Source of the DNA: Candidatus Competibacteraceae bacterium
GTDB taxonomy: Bacteria; Pseudomonadota; Gammaproteobacteria; Competibacterales; Competibacteraceae
NCBI GenBank assembly: GCA_016790045.1
Contig: JAEUPW010000153.1
Coordinates: 1 to 33,456, forward strand
DNA: 33,456 nt
Direction: 5' to 3'
Positions 17,109 through 27,050 of this stretch are shown here, piece after piece. Each line of letters begins with the position of its first letter. The stretch's first letter is position 1. A program made the position numbers and the translations under genes. The notes below the pieces were generated by a model. The model saw only the letters and a list, made by a program, of their open reading frames with translations, did not search any database and had not been told where the DNA came from.

Positions 17109-18018
17109 AGAAATCGTGTTCTTTTTGGCAAATTATTATTCCGGCGCAACCCTTCTCGCTTTCTTTCTCAACAACCACCTCCGCTTAATTTGTAACGGCG
17201 AAACCTTTCCTTTTAAGGCTTCCGAGACCCATTTCTATACCTGCTCCTGCGGGAAAAAACTCAATGCTTGTGATTTTTATCTCACATGTGCCGATCAATT
17301 TAGGTTGAGCGATCTTTCAAATCAACATCACCCATATTTTTCAATCAATCCGGATTATAAAACTCATCAATGGGCCAATAAACTGGTCTCGACTCTCGCA
17401 ATACCTTATTTTTTTAGAAAAAGTATTTTGGAATGGTCATCGTCCTTGCGGGACCAGCGAGACACCTTCTTAAATTTACATTTGGATTTTATCCATAAAG
17501 CCTGCCAATACAAAAATGCCAATATTTATATCGATAACACCAAATCCATTCAACGCTGCGAACTCTTTCTCGACCTTGTGCAACCTCATATAAAAATTAT
17601 TCACTTGATTAGAGATGGTCGAGCTTATTTTCACTCTTATAAAAAAGCCAATCCCACCACAACGGAGAGCGATCCCTTTATCGCCCATAAATGGCAAGGC
17701 TATTTAAACGAAATTTCACGGCTTAAAGCAGCCCACCGTTCCAAGTTAAAGCTTCTGATAATTCGCTATGAAGATTTGTGCGAGAATCCAATAGCCGAGC
17801 TACAAAGGATCTGCGCGTTCCTTGCGGTAGAATTTGATGAAAATATGTATCTAAAACAAAAATATGATCATCATATCTTGGGAAACAAGATGCGTTTGAA
17901 TTTCGATTGGACGTTTAAAAAAAACAGCGAGGTTTGGCGAAAAGAACTTTCCGGCGAGGAAATCGATTTATGTAACCGGCTACAAAAAAATGGGTTGAAG
18001 GAATGCGCTTATCATTGA
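17080..18018 (+). CDS. AT-rich sulfotransferase-family protein, probably horizontally acquired
   Basis: A 312-residue PAPS-dependent sulfotransferase-like protein that would transfer sulfate to a hydroxyl group of a glycan or lipid; the substrate is unknown. Evidence is the 3'-phosphate-binding block IHLIRDGRAYFHSY (174-187), the RYEDLCENP motif (229-237) and the family's cysteine pattern CSCGKKLNAC (55-64). The 5'-phosphosulfate loop reads NYYSGATLL (18-26), with tyrosine where Arg or Lys normally precedes Ser-Gly, so activity is not certain. Base composition and codons (AAA, AAT, TTA, ATT) differ strongly from the GC-rich neighbours. It begins inside the end of cobI with no strong ribosome binding site. 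Its role has no visible link to cobalamin. Confidence 0.85.
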   Translation: MNRPDRLANKEIVFFLANYYSGATLLAFFLNNHLRLICNGETFPFKASETHFYTCSCGKKLNACDFYLTCADQFRLSDLSNQHHPYFSINPDYKTHQWANKLVSTLAIPYFFRKSILEWSSSLRDQRDTFLNLHLDFIHKACQYKNANIYIDNTKSIQRCELFLDLVQPHIKIIHLIRDGRAYFHSYKKANPTTTESDPFIAHKWQGYLNEISRLKAAHRSKLKLLIIRYEDLCENPIAELQRICAFLAVEFDENMYLKQKYDHHILGNKMRLNFDWTFKKNSEVWRKELSGEEIDLCNRLQKNGLKECAYH

Positions 18019-18051
18019 TTCCTAGGCTATTGTTTGAGGAGAACATCGAGC

Positions 18052-18546
18052 GTGATCGAACCGTTAGCAGCCAAAAAATCTTTTGAGCCCCCGCAGAAAA
18101 AGAAGCACCGCTTGGAGCGGATGGCTTGGATTCTGGACAATTCGATTCCCGTGCCCGGACTTGGCGGGTATCGGATCGGCGTCGACAGCCTCATCGGGCT
18201 GGTGCCAGGGATCGGCGATGCGCTGGGCGCCGCGCTCTCGACGTATATTCTGGGCGAGGCGGTCCGGCTGGGTGCGCCCAAAAGCGTTTTGCTGCGGATG
18301 TTTTTCAACGTCGTCCTCGAATCTGTCATCGGTCTTATCCCGTTCGCTGGCGATATTTTCGACATGACTTGGAAAGCCAATGCGCGCAACGTCAAACTGC
18401 TGGAGCGCTATTTGGACAATCCTGTCATCACGACCCGATCCAGCCGCTTTTTGGCCATCGGCGTCATGGCTTCGGTGTTTATCATCCTCGCGCTGTTGTT
18501 CTCCTTGAGTTGGATGGCGCTCAAATGGCTGGTGGGCCTCATTTAA
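18052..18546 (+). CDS. DUF4112 membrane protein
   Basis: A 164-residue protein of the DUF4112 family, function unknown. I start it at GTG 18052 because GAGGAG sits 10 bases upstream; a TTG at 18034 would overlap that site. A basic N-terminus (KKKHRLERM) precedes the conserved GLVPGIGDALGAALSTY block and a second, similar GLIPFAGDIFDMTWKAN block, so the family core is an internal duplication of the pattern G-x-x-P-x-x-GD. A strong transmembrane helix closes the protein (about residues 138-162). It returns to the high-GC composition of the region after the AT-rich sulfotransferase. Confidence 0.9.
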   Translation: MIEPLAAKKSFEPPQKKKHRLERMAWILDNSIPVPGLGGYRIGVDSLIGLVPGIGDALGAALSTYILGEAVRLGAPKSVLLRMFFNVVLESVIGLIPFAGDIFDMTWKANARNVKLLERYLDNPVITTRSSRFLAIGVMASVFIILALLFSLSWMALKWLVGLI

Positions 18547-18570
18547 AACCTACAGTCAATCCCGTAAAAA

Positions 18571-20277
<1,707 letters not shown>

Positions 20278-20394
20278 GCGACCGCTCGCTTATCAGGTGG
20301 AATCAAATTTGCATGTCACTTTAAGGTTTCAGTGAGCGTCTTCACGGAACCTCGGTCGTGTAAATTTAAAGCCATTGATAAGGGAGTTTATCGC

Positions 20395-21192
20395 GTGAAA
20401 CACCGACTGTGTATCTTGGCCGGCTTGATCCTGCTGGGCCTGTATGGATCGCCCGCGTGGTCAAACAAGCTGGAGCAAATCAGGAAAGACGGGTTGCGAG
20501 TCTGCCTGGACCCGTCATACATGCCGTTCGAAACGCTGGACAAGCAAGGCAGCATCATCGGTTTCGACCCCGATCTCGCCGCTTTGATGGTCAAGGAGCT
20601 GGGCGCGCCCAAGCTGGATATGGTCAAAACGGCTTGGGATGACATTATTCCGTCGCTTATGGCCAACAAATGCGACATCATCATGAGCGGAATGAGCGTC
20701 ACCGAGGAGCGGAGCCAGAAAATTGCTTTCAGCAACGCTTATGTGGCCATCGGTCAAACCGCTCTGATCCGCAAGGAATTGGCCGCTCAAGTCAAATCCC
20801 ACAGCGACTTGAACGAGCCCAAATATAAAGTCATGTCGAAAAGAAACACGACCGGCGAAGCCGCGGTCAAAGCGCACCTTCCAAAAGCGCAATACATCGC
20901 CGCCGATTCCGAGGACGAGGCCATCTCGGCGCTGATCGGCGGCAAGGTCGACGCCTTCGTTTTCGACTCCCCTTATAACGCGGTCGCGTTCGGACGCCAC
21001 ACCGAGGGCAAATTGGCTTTTTTGGACTCGCCCTTCACCATCGAGCCCATCGGCTGGGGCATCAGCAAGGACCATCCGGACTTGTTGCGTTGGGCCAACG
21101 AGTTTTTGGCCAAGATCCAAAAAGACGGCACCCGGTACACCTTGTACAAAAAGTGGTTTAAAAGCACCGAATGGCTTAAAGATGTACCGTGA
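20395..21192 (+). CDS. Polar amino-acid ABC transporter binding protein, copy 1
   Basis: Periplasmic solute-binding protein (SBP_bac_3 family), 265 residues. A signal peptide covers residues 1-23 (CILAGLILLGLYGSPAWS). Ligand-site marks are YMPFE near the mature N-terminus, MSGMSVTEERSQKIAFSNAY, whose Arg binds the ligand carboxylate, and KVDAFVFDSPYN, whose Asp binds the amino group. The start is GTG 20395, set by AGGGAG 8 bases upstream. It is closely related to the next gene but differs at several pocket-lining positions, so the two may bind different amino acids. The ligand cannot be read from sequence alone. Confidence 0.9.
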   Translation: MKHRLCILAGLILLGLYGSPAWSNKLEQIRKDGLRVCLDPSYMPFETLDKQGSIIGFDPDLAALMVKELGAPKLDMVKTAWDDIIPSLMANKCDIIMSGMSVTEERSQKIAFSNAYVAIGQTALIRKELAAQVKSHSDLNEPKYKVMSKRNTTGEAAVKAHLPKAQYIAADSEDEAISALIGGKVDAFVFDSPYNAVAFGRHTEGKLAFLDSPFTIEPIGWGISKDHPDLLRWANEFLAKIQKDGTRYTLYKKWFKSTEWLKDVP

Positions 21193-21478
21193 TCTCGCCG
21201 CCGGCGCGCTCGCGCGTTGCTAGCAGACAATCAACCGAGAACCGCCCGGCCAGAGCAGAGCCTCGACTCGCGAAACCGGAGGCTCTGTCATCCTCAAGCC
21301 GCTAGTCGGGCTGGTGAAGCGGCCTTTGACGCTCGCCAAAGTTTGCGCTCGAAACGCCGCTGCCGCCTTAAAATTCTCCAAATCACCTTATACTATCTGT
21401 CGATCTACCAACTTTTTAAGCCGGCGTCGCCTCGCCGGCTTAGCTTGGCGTCCCAACCGCTCAAAGGAGAATTCCCGC
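21193..21478. other. 286-base spacer between the two binding-protein genes, with two stable hairpins
   Basis: No gene is supported here. Two perfect 9-bp inverted repeats are present: CAGAGCCTC/GAGGCTCTG (21256-21287, loop 14) and AAGCCGGCG/CGCCGGCTT (21418-21441, loop 6). Neither is followed by a T-run on the plus strand. The second lies about 40 bases ahead of the next start codon, whose ribosome binding site AAAGGAG is at 21463-21469. The spacer probably holds a second promoter, or a processing or attenuation site, for the downstream transporter genes. Confidence 0.55.
21239..21270 (+). repeat. Dispersed intergenic repeat, copy 2
   Basis: This is the second copy of the element at 3139-3170, starting 46 bases after the stop of binding-protein copy 1. 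Its right half forms the left arm of the CAGAGCCTC/GAGGCTCTG hairpin. Two copies in 33 kb, both after genes, suggest a small genome-wide repeat family, but chance similarity in GC-rich DNA is not excluded. Confidence 0.45.
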
Positions 21479-22276
21479 ATGAAAAACCGCTTGGTCGCGC
21501 TTGCCGTAGTCGCCGCCTTCAGCCTGGGAGGGCCGGCTGCCTGGGCCGGTAAACTGGACCAAATCAAAAAAGACGGTCTGCGGGTTTGCACGGAGCCGGC
21601 CTACATGCCCTTCGAAATGACCGACAAGCGCGGAAAGATTATCGGTTTCGATCCCGATCTGGCCGCGCTCATGGCCAAGGAGCTTGGCGCGGCCAAGCTG
21701 GATTTGGTCAGCACCGCCTGGGACGGCATCATCCCGGCGCTGCTGACCAACAAATGCGACATCATCATGAGCGGCATGACCATCACCGACGAGCGCAAGG
21801 AAAAAATCGATTTTTCGAATCCGTACATGCTCATCGGCCAGACGGTTCTGCTCCGCAAGGAATTGGGCAACAAAGTCAAATCCTACAGCGACTTGAACAG
21901 CCCGGACTACAAAATCGCCTCCAAGCTGGGCACCACCGGCGAAATCGCCGCCAAGAAGCACTTGCCCAAGGCCAAATATTTCTCTTACGAAACGGAAGCG
22001 GAAGGCGTCATGGAAGTGGTCAACGGCAAGGTCGACGCCTTCGTCTACGACGCCCCGTACAATCTTGTCGCCAACGTCCAGCGCGGCGAGGGCAAACTCA
22101 TCTTTCTCGATCAACCCTTCACCGAAGAGCCCATCGGTTGGGCCATCGCCAAGGGCGACCCGGACTTCCTGAAAGCGATCAATGACTTTTTGGCCAAGAT
22201 CAAACAAGACACCACCCATCAAAAATTGCTTCACAAGTGGTTTAAGAACACGGACTGGCTGAAAGACGTGCAGTAG
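21479..22276 (+). CDS. Polar amino-acid ABC transporter binding protein, copy 2
   Basis: SBP_bac_3-family periplasmic protein, 265 residues, the same length as copy 1 and identical to it at well over half of positions by eye. A signal peptide spans residues 1-23 and ends AWA before Gly24. Binding-site elements are YMPFEMTDKRG, MSGMTITDERKEKIDFSNPY and KVDAFVYDAPYN. The strong AAAGGAG site fixes the start. It stands 2 bases from the permease gene, so it is the partner encoded with the transporter; copy 1 has its own transcription start or reads through the spacer. The ligand is probably a polar or basic amino acid (inference). Confidence 0.92.
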   Translation: MKNRLVALAVVAAFSLGGPAAWAGKLDQIKKDGLRVCTEPAYMPFEMTDKRGKIIGFDPDLAALMAKELGAAKLDLVSTAWDGIIPALLTNKCDIIMSGMTITDERKEKIDFSNPYMLIGQTVLLRKELGNKVKSYSDLNSPDYKIASKLGTTGEIAAKKHLPKAKYFSYETEAEGVMEVVNGKVDAFVYDAPYNLVANVQRGEGKLIFLDQPFTEEPIGWAIAKGDPDFLKAINDFLAKIKQDTTHQKLLHKWFKNTDWLKDVQ

Positions 22277-22278
22277 CC

Positions 22279-23247
22279 GTGCCCCTCAAACGACGCGAAG
22301 CCGAGTGGCCCTGGTACGCGCTGCTGGGGCTCATCCTGTTGGCCCTGGCGGTCGGCCTGTGGGTCGCGACCAAACGGGTCAATTACGAATGGCGCTGGGA
22401 GCGGGTGCCGCAATATTTCTTTTATCAGGACGAGCAGGCGCAATCCGCTCCATTCGCCGGTTTAGCCAGTCAAATCCGTCCCGATGGCGCTGATAGCCGG
22501 GTGGAAATCACGCCCGCCGATGGCGGCCAGCCGGCCACCGTTTCGGTTGCGACCGACACTTTGAAGATCAAGGCGGGCGATTCGCTCGCCGAGGGCGATG
22601 AGATCGGCGCGCAACGGCACTGGAAAATCGGCCCGTTGACCCGAGGATTGTGGGTCACGATCTGGATTTCCTTCGTCTCCGGCTTTATCGGGTTGATTGT
22701 CGGCCTGATCACCGGCTTGTGCCGCTTGTCCCCCAACCCCGCGCTGCGCGGTCTGGCGGTATTTTATATCGAGCTGATTCGCGGCACGCCGCTTTTGGTG
22801 CAGATCTTCATCTTCTATTTTTTCATCGGCACGGTTTTAAATCTGGATCGGATCGTCGCCGGCGTGGGCGCTTTGGCGCTGTTTGTCGGCGCGTACACCG
22901 CCGAAATCATCCGCGCCGGCATCCAATCCATCGCCAAGGGCCAAACCGAAGCGGCCCGCTCGCTGGGGATGACCGCGACCGACACCATGGTCCACATCGT
23001 GCTGCCGCAAGCCTTCAAGCGGGTGTTGCCGCCGCTGGCGGGACAGTTCATCAGCCTGATCAAGGATTCGTCGCTGGTTTCGGTCATCGCCATCACCGAT
23101 TTGACCAAAAGCGGCCGGGAGATCATCACTTCCAGTTTCGCCACCTTCGAAATCTGGTTCACCGTCGCCCTGCTCTATCTCGCGGTGACTTCGCTGCTAT
23201 CGCAGTTGCTGTTCTGGCTGGAACGGAGGTTTGCTCGGAGTGATTGA
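22279..23247 (+). CDS. Amino-acid ABC transporter permease with extracytoplasmic insert
   Basis: HisM/GlnP-type permease of 322 residues, well above the usual 220-250. The canonical domain occupies about residues 118-320, with the ATPase-docking EAA loop at [16 protein letters not shown] and following PLP/Q-A-F-K. The extra length is at the front: one transmembrane helix (12-31), then about 85 mostly polar residues (32-118, including [13 protein letters not shown]) with no membrane segment, which should lie in the periplasm. The start is GTG 22279, 2 bases after the binding-protein stop. A single permease gene implies a homodimer. Confidence 0.9.
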   Translation: MPLKRREAEWPWYALLGLILLALAVGLWVATKRVNYEWRWERVPQYFFYQDEQAQSAPFAGLASQIRPDGADSRVEITPADGGQPATVSVATDTLKIKAGDSLAEGDEIGAQRHWKIGPLTRGLWVTIWISFVSGFIGLIVGLITGLCRLSPNPALRGLAVFYIELIRGTPLLVQIFIFYFFIGTVLNLDRIVAGVGALALFVGAYTAEIIRAGIQSIAKGQTEAARSLGMTATDTMVHIVLPQAFKRVLPPLAGQFISLIKDSSLVSVIAITDLTKSGREIITSSFATFEIWFTVALLYLAVTSLLSQLLFWLERRFARSD

Positions 23248-23974
23248 AGTCAACAATCTGGTCAAAGTATTCGCCGGCCGCGGCAAGCCGGTGCGCGCGG
23301 TGGACAATGTTTCCACGCATGTCAGCAAGGGCGAGGTGGTGGTCATCATCGGGCCGTCGGGTTCCGGCAAGTCCACGTTCCTGCGCTGCCTCAACGGCTT
23401 GGAAGCGTTCGACGACGGTCAGGTCATCATCGACGGCGTGGATTTGGGCCACAGCAAAACCAACATCAACACGGTGCGCCGCGAAGTCGGCATGGTGTTC
23501 CAGCACTTCAACCTTTTCCCGCACAAGACCGTTTTGGAAAACGTTACGCTGGCGCAACGGGTCGTGCGCAAGCGCGGGGCGGACGAAGCCGAGAGCAAGG
23601 CGATGGCGCTGCTGACCAAGGTCGATATCGCCGAAAAGGCGCACGAATACCCGTCTCGCTTATCGGGCGGCCAGCAACAGCGGGTCGCCATCGCCCGCGC
23701 GCTGGCGATGGACCCCAAGGTGATGCTGTTCGACGAGCCGACCAGCGCGCTCGACCCGGAGATGGTCGGCGAGGTCTTGGACGTGATGCAACAACTGGCG
23801 CGGGAAGGCATGACCATGGCGGTGGTGACCCACGAAATGGGCTTCGCTCGCGAGATGGCGCAGCGGGTGCTGTTCATGGACGCTGGCAAAATTCTGGAAG
23901 ATGCCCCGCCCGCCGAATTTTTCGCCGCCCCCAGGGAACCCAGAGCGCAAACCTTTCTGAAGCAGGTGCTTTGA
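23240..23974 (+). CDS. Amino-acid ABC transporter ATPase (GlnQ/HisP type)
   Basis: A 244-residue ATPase that powers the permease. Walker [11 protein letters not shown]-loop FQHFNLFPH, signature [15 protein letters not shown], Walker [14 protein letters not shown] and switch histidine in VVTHEMGFA are all canonical. I start at GTG 23240 because GGAGG lies 10 bases upstream; TTG 23231 would be only 1 base from it. It overlaps the permease gene by 8 bases and ends the transporter operon. Confidence 0.94.
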   Translation: MIEVNNLVKVFAGRGKPVRAVDNVSTHVSKGEVVVIIGPSGSGKSTFLRCLNGLEAFDDGQVIIDGVDLGHSKTNINTVRREVGMVFQHFNLFPHKTVLENVTLAQRVVRKRGADEAESKAMALLTKVDIAEKAHEYPSRLSGGQQQRVAIARALAMDPKVMLFDEPTSALDPEMVGEVLDVMQQLAREGMTMAVVTHEMGFAREMAQRVLFMDAGKILEDAPPAEFFAAPREPRAQTFLKQVL

Positions 23975-24000
23975 CCGGAATTTGACAAGGGCAGGGGCGC

Positions 24001-24036
24001 GCCGGGAATGGCCTAGCGGCCGTTCAGCGTCCCGGC
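24001..24036. terminator. Nested inverted repeat between convergent operons
   Basis: GCCGGGA (24001-24007) pairs with TCCCGGC (24030-24036), and an inner GGCC-TAGC-GGCC helix stacks inside. It lies in the 69-base gap where the plus-strand transporter operon meets the minus-strand cyclase. There is no T-run on either side, so a bidirectional terminator is only a guess from position and structure. Confidence 0.35.
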
Positions 24037-24043
24037 ATGACCC

Positions 24044-25000
24044 TCAAAGAACGCCGCAAGCGTAGTGAATCAGATCGGGTTTCTCCTTGGAAACCGCCTG
24101 ACCCAAACAGATAATGCCGCGATCCTGCAAGGTGAATTCTTCCCGGCGCACGAAGAAACGCGACCCGTTCTCCAGCATCAGATAAGTGCCGTTGGTGCTG
24201 TGATCGACCAGGATAAATTTGCCCTGCCGGAATTCGATGTCGGCGTGACTGCGCGAGACCAACTCGCGGTCGATGACCAAATCATTCTGCGTGCCGCGCC
24301 CCATCCGAAAGGGTTGACCGGCCGGTTTGATATCGATCTTGTAGCTGCCGTATTCCAGAATCAACCGCTGCTGCAACAGCAGGCGCAGTTCTTCCTGCCG
24401 GTCCACGTTGAAAAGCTGGGTCAGGCTGGCGGTCTCTTCCTGCCAGAGCACTTCGCAGATTTCCAGTTCGTCTTGCTTGCCGCGAACCCGCACCCGACCG
24501 AGGCTGCGAATCGTCTGCGCCCAATCGTCCGCCAACAGGTTGACCGTTTCGCGGGTGGTGATGATCTGATCGGCTTTGGCTTGAGAGACCATCCGGGCCG
24601 CGACGTTGACCGCATCGCCGAACAGATCGCCCTGTTCGATCAAAACCAGGCCGTTATGCAACCCGATCTTGACCGCGATGTTCAACTCCCGCAATTTCGG
24701 GTCGTCTTTGAGCGCCGCGTGCATGTCGCAGGCGGCGCTCACCCCGCTCTCCGGATTCGGAAAGCGGCACATGATTTCATCGCCGATGGTCTTGATGACC
24801 TTTCCATCGAATTCGACCGCTTTGGCCGAAAGCACGGCCAACACCCGGCTTTCGATTTGCCTCGCCCGCCAATCGCCGTGCTGTTCGAACAGCCGGGTAC
24901 TGCCGCACATATCGGCGAACAGTACAGTCGCCGAAACTTGTTCGCCCGATGCCGGCCGGTCGCCCAGTCCGGACATCAGGTCGCTCAGCTTTTGCGCCAT
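24044..25000 (-). CDS. Class III adenylate/guanylate cyclase fused to an FHA domain
   Basis: A soluble 318-residue signalling protein. The N-terminal cyclase domain (about 22-185) has both metal aspartates, D30 in LFADMCGST and D74 in KTIGDEIM, purine-contact residues K70 and D125 (DLFGDAVNVAARM), and transition-state N132 and R136, so it should be active and adenylate-type. After a helical linker the FHA domain (about 225-300) has GRGTQND (R235), SRSH (S251, H252) and STNGTYL (N270), all the residues needed to bind phosphothreonine. It probably couples Ser/Thr phosphorylation to cyclic-nucleotide synthesis. It lies 25 bases after the HD gene in the same direction and may be the tail of the long operon. 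Confidence 0.93.
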   Translation of the reverse strand: MAQKLSDLMSGLGDRPASGEQVSATVLFADMCGSTRLFEQHGDWRARQIESRVLAVLSAKAVEFDGKVIKTIGDEIMCRFPNPESGVSAACDMHAALKDDPKLRELNIAVKIGLHNGLVLIEQGDLFGDAVNVAARMVSQAKADQIITTRETVNLLADDWAQTIRSLGRVRVRGKQDELEICEVLWQEETASLTQLFNVDRQEELRLLLQQRLILEYGSYKIDIKPAGQPFRMGRGTQNDLVIDRELVSRSHADIEFRQGKFILVDHSTNGTYLMLENGSRFFVRREEFTLQDRGIICLGQAVSKEKPDLIHYACGVL

Positions 25001-25025
25001 GTTCTGAGCCTCTAAACGCGCGTCG

Positions 25026-25697
25026 TCAGACGGGACTATAACCGCGAGCGCTCAAACTCTCGACCAAGCGTCGCAGGTTAGCGCGCGCGGTGCGTTCGTA
25101 GCGCCGCCGAAAATAGTCCGTGTAGAAAAAGGTTGAACGTTCCTGCAAGCCGCGCAAAAACCGCAGGAAGCCCGGATAATACCGGCTATCGTCAACCTCT
25201 GGAAACTCCGCGCGAACCCGTTGACCGTCGCGCTCGAACGCCTCCCACGCCAACCCGAAGCCGGACAGGTCGATGTCGGCGATCAGTTGCTCGTCCCGTC
25301 GCTCCAGCGGCTTGCGGTGAGTCGTGGCCATGATCAGCTCGCCCACCTGCCGTTGCAGCGCCAGATCCTCGCAGCCCGCCGCGCATTGCCGAAACAGGTT
25401 GGCGCTGCGTCGCTCGTTGTCCGGCGCACCCGGCCGGTAGATCGCATCGTGGAACCACAGCCCGAGTTCGACGCTGTCGGGATCCTCCGCCAAAAGCGTC
25501 GCCCCGTCGAATTCTTCCAGGCAATGCCAGATGTGGTCGAAGGTGTGATAACGGCGGTGGGATTCGCCATAGAGTTTCGCCAATCGCCCGTAAACGGACC
25601 CCGCCGTCGCGGGCGCACCGCCCATGGCGCGGTCCCAAAGCGCCGCGAACCGCAGTTCGCGGGAATCGGCAAACGGCGCGCGCTCCTGTCGCAACAC
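25026..25697 (-). CDS. HD-superfamily metal-dependent phosphohydrolase (COG4339 type)
   Basis: A 223-residue HD-domain protein resembling the predicted metal-dependent hydrolases of COG4339. Metal ligands are visible as H51 and H55 in YHTFDHI, H83-D84 in LWFHDAIY and D141 or D143 in ADIDLSGFG. YHTFDHIWHC and LGLWFHDAIY are the family signatures. Substrates in this family are largely unknown; nucleotides are plausible. It begins at GTG 25697, 3 bases after the nudC stop, so it is coupled to nudC. An N-terminal LxxxWDRAMGG element also fits the family. Confidence 0.88.
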   Translation of the reverse strand: MLRQERAPFADSRELRFAALWDRAMGGAPATAGSVYGRLAKLYGESHRRYHTFDHIWHCLEEFDGATLLAEDPDSVELGLWFHDAIYRPGAPDNERRSANLFRQCAAGCEDLALQRQVGELIMATTHRKPLERRDEQLIADIDLSGFGLAWEAFERDGQRVRAEFPEVDDSRYYPGFLRFLRGLQERSTFFYTDYFRRRYERTARANLRRLVESLSARGYSPV

Positions 25698-25700
25698 CGC

Positions 25701-26528
25701 TCACCCCGCGCCCGCCGCGAAATCGTCGATCAACCGCCAGGCCATGCTCATCGGGCTGGGCAATCCCGGCAAATGATCGGGCGCAAACCAGCCGGCCTCG
25801 ACGATTTCCCGCCCATCCGCGCGCAACTCCCCTCCGGCGTAATCGGCGGTGAACGCGATCATCAAGGAATGGGGGAAGGGCCAGGATTGGCTGGCGAAAT
25901 AGCGCAAATTGCGGACTTGGATGTTCACTTCCTCTAAGACTTCGCGATGGATGGCTTGTTCCAGGGTTTCGCCCGCTTCCACGAAGCCCGCCAGCACGCT
26001 ATAGACGCCCGGCGCGAACCGCGGCGCGCGAGCTAGCAGGATCTCGCCGTCGCGCACCACCCGCACCATCACCACCGGCGACAAACGGGGATAGGCCATC
26101 GAATTGCAGGCGGCGCAATGCCGGGCGCGCTCGTCGGCCCGCCGCTGGGTCGGCGCGCCGCAGCACCCGCAAAACTGATGGCCGCGATCCCATTCGATCA
26201 GTTGCGCCGCATGGCTGGCCACCCCGAGCAACGCTTCGTCCAGGCGGGTCCACAGCGCCCGCAAGCTCTCGAAACGCATGCCCGGCGGCGGCGTCGCGGT
26301 TTCGACCTCGGCAGCATGGCAGGGTCGACCCCGCAAGGAGCCCAAGCACAAGCGGCGCGCGGTCGCCAGCTTGGCGAACGGCCAAATCGAAGCGACCGGC
26401 AATTCGACGCTATCGCCCACGGGTCGCACCAGCAGATTGCCGCCGGAAAAGACGAACCATTGCACCGGCGTATCGGCGTCGCCCTCCGGCAGCAAGGCCG
26501 GCCGGAAGTCATCGGGCAGGGTCAACAT
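25701..26528 (-). CDS. nudC: NADH pyrophosphatase NudC (Nudix, zinc-binding)
   Basis: Splits NADH into NMNH and AMP and, in E. coli, removes NAD caps from RNA. The 275-residue protein has the zinc ribbon C120-x2-C123 and C138-x2-C141, a full Nudix box at 181-203 (GFVEAGE, then REVLEEVNI) and the NudC-specific SQSWPFP (213-219). I start at ATG 26528; upstream in-frame codons are hydrogenase-gene DNA read in another frame. Only one base separates it from the stop of the small-subunit gene, so it is translated from the same message as the Hyf-like complex. Identification is firm. Confidence 0.95.
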   Translation of the reverse strand: MLTLPDDFRPALLPEGDADTPVQWFVFSGGNLLVRPVGDSVELPVASIWPFAKLATARRLCLGSLRGRPCHAAEVETATPPPGMRFESLRALWTRLDEALLGVASHAAQLIEWDRGHQFCGCCGAPTQRRADERARHCAACNSMAYPRLSPVVMVRVVRDGEILLARAPRFAPGVYSVLAGFVEAGETLEQAIHREVLEEVNIQVRNLRYFASQSWPFPHSLMIAFTADYAGGELRADGREIVEAGWFAPDHLPGLPSPMSMAWRLIDDFAAGAG

Positions 26529-26529
26529 A

Positions 26530-27042
26530 TCAAGCGGACCGCAACAGCGCCAGCAAACCTTGCAATAGCCGCATGGGATCGGGCGGACAGCCGGGGATGT
26601 GCAGATCGACCGGTATGACGGCGGAAACGCCGCCGACGCAGGCGTAACTGCCGTCAAAGACGCCGCCGTCCCGCCCGCAATCGCCGACCGCCACCACCCA
26701 TTTCGGATCGGGCGTGGCGGCGTAAGTCCGCTCCAGCCCCTCGCGCATGTTGGCCGTCACCGGGCCGGTCACCAGCAGCACATCGGCGTGCCGGGGCGAG
26801 GCGACAAAGTGGAAACCGAAGCGCTCCAAATCGTAAAAGGCGTTGTTGAGCGCGTGGATTTCCAGCTCGCAGCCATTGCAGGAACCGGCGTCCACCTCGC
26901 GGATGGCCAAGCTGCGGCCGAGCCGCCGCCGGGCGGCTTGACCGACTTTCGACGCCAGTTCGGCTAGCGCTTGCTCCGAGGGCGCGGGCGCGGCAACCGT
27001 CAGCGGCCGTTGCAGCAGGCTTTGCAACAAGAGTTTGCGCAT
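26530..27042 (-). CDS. Hydrogenase-4-like small subunit (NuoB/HyfI type, one 4Fe-4S cluster)
   Basis: A 170-residue electron-transfer subunit on the cytoplasmic face. The four cluster ligands are C55 and C58 (SCNGCE), C122 (VGDCGRDGG) and C152 (HIPGCPPDP), matching the N2 cluster of complex I NuoB and of HyfI/HycG. The first 45 residues form an amphipathic, arginine-rich lead. It would pass electrons between the large subunit and the quinone-site region or HyfC-type membrane subunit. It starts 8 bases after the large-subunit gene. The intact cluster shows that the complex still does redox chemistry although its Ni-Fe site is lost. Confidence 0.93.
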   Translation of the reverse strand: MRKLLLQSLLQRPLTVAAPAPSEQALAELASKVGQAARRRLGRSLAIREVDAGSCNGCELEIHALNNAFYDLERFGFHFVASPRHADVLLVTGPVTANMREGLERTYAATPDPKWVVAVGDCGRDGGVFDGSYACVGGVSAVIPVDLHIPGCPPDPMRLLQGLLALLRSA

Positions 27043-27050
27043 GGCGACGG

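Noticed and set aside
17080..18018. Insertion sequence or integron cassette carrying the sulfotransferase
   Set aside because: I found no transposase, terminal inverted repeats, target duplication or attC-like site at either edge.
21193..21478. Short coding frame starting at 21217 or 21314 ahead of binding-protein copy 2
   Set aside because: The residues before the signal peptide have no homology pattern, and the strong ribosome binding site at 21463-21469 points to ATG 21479.
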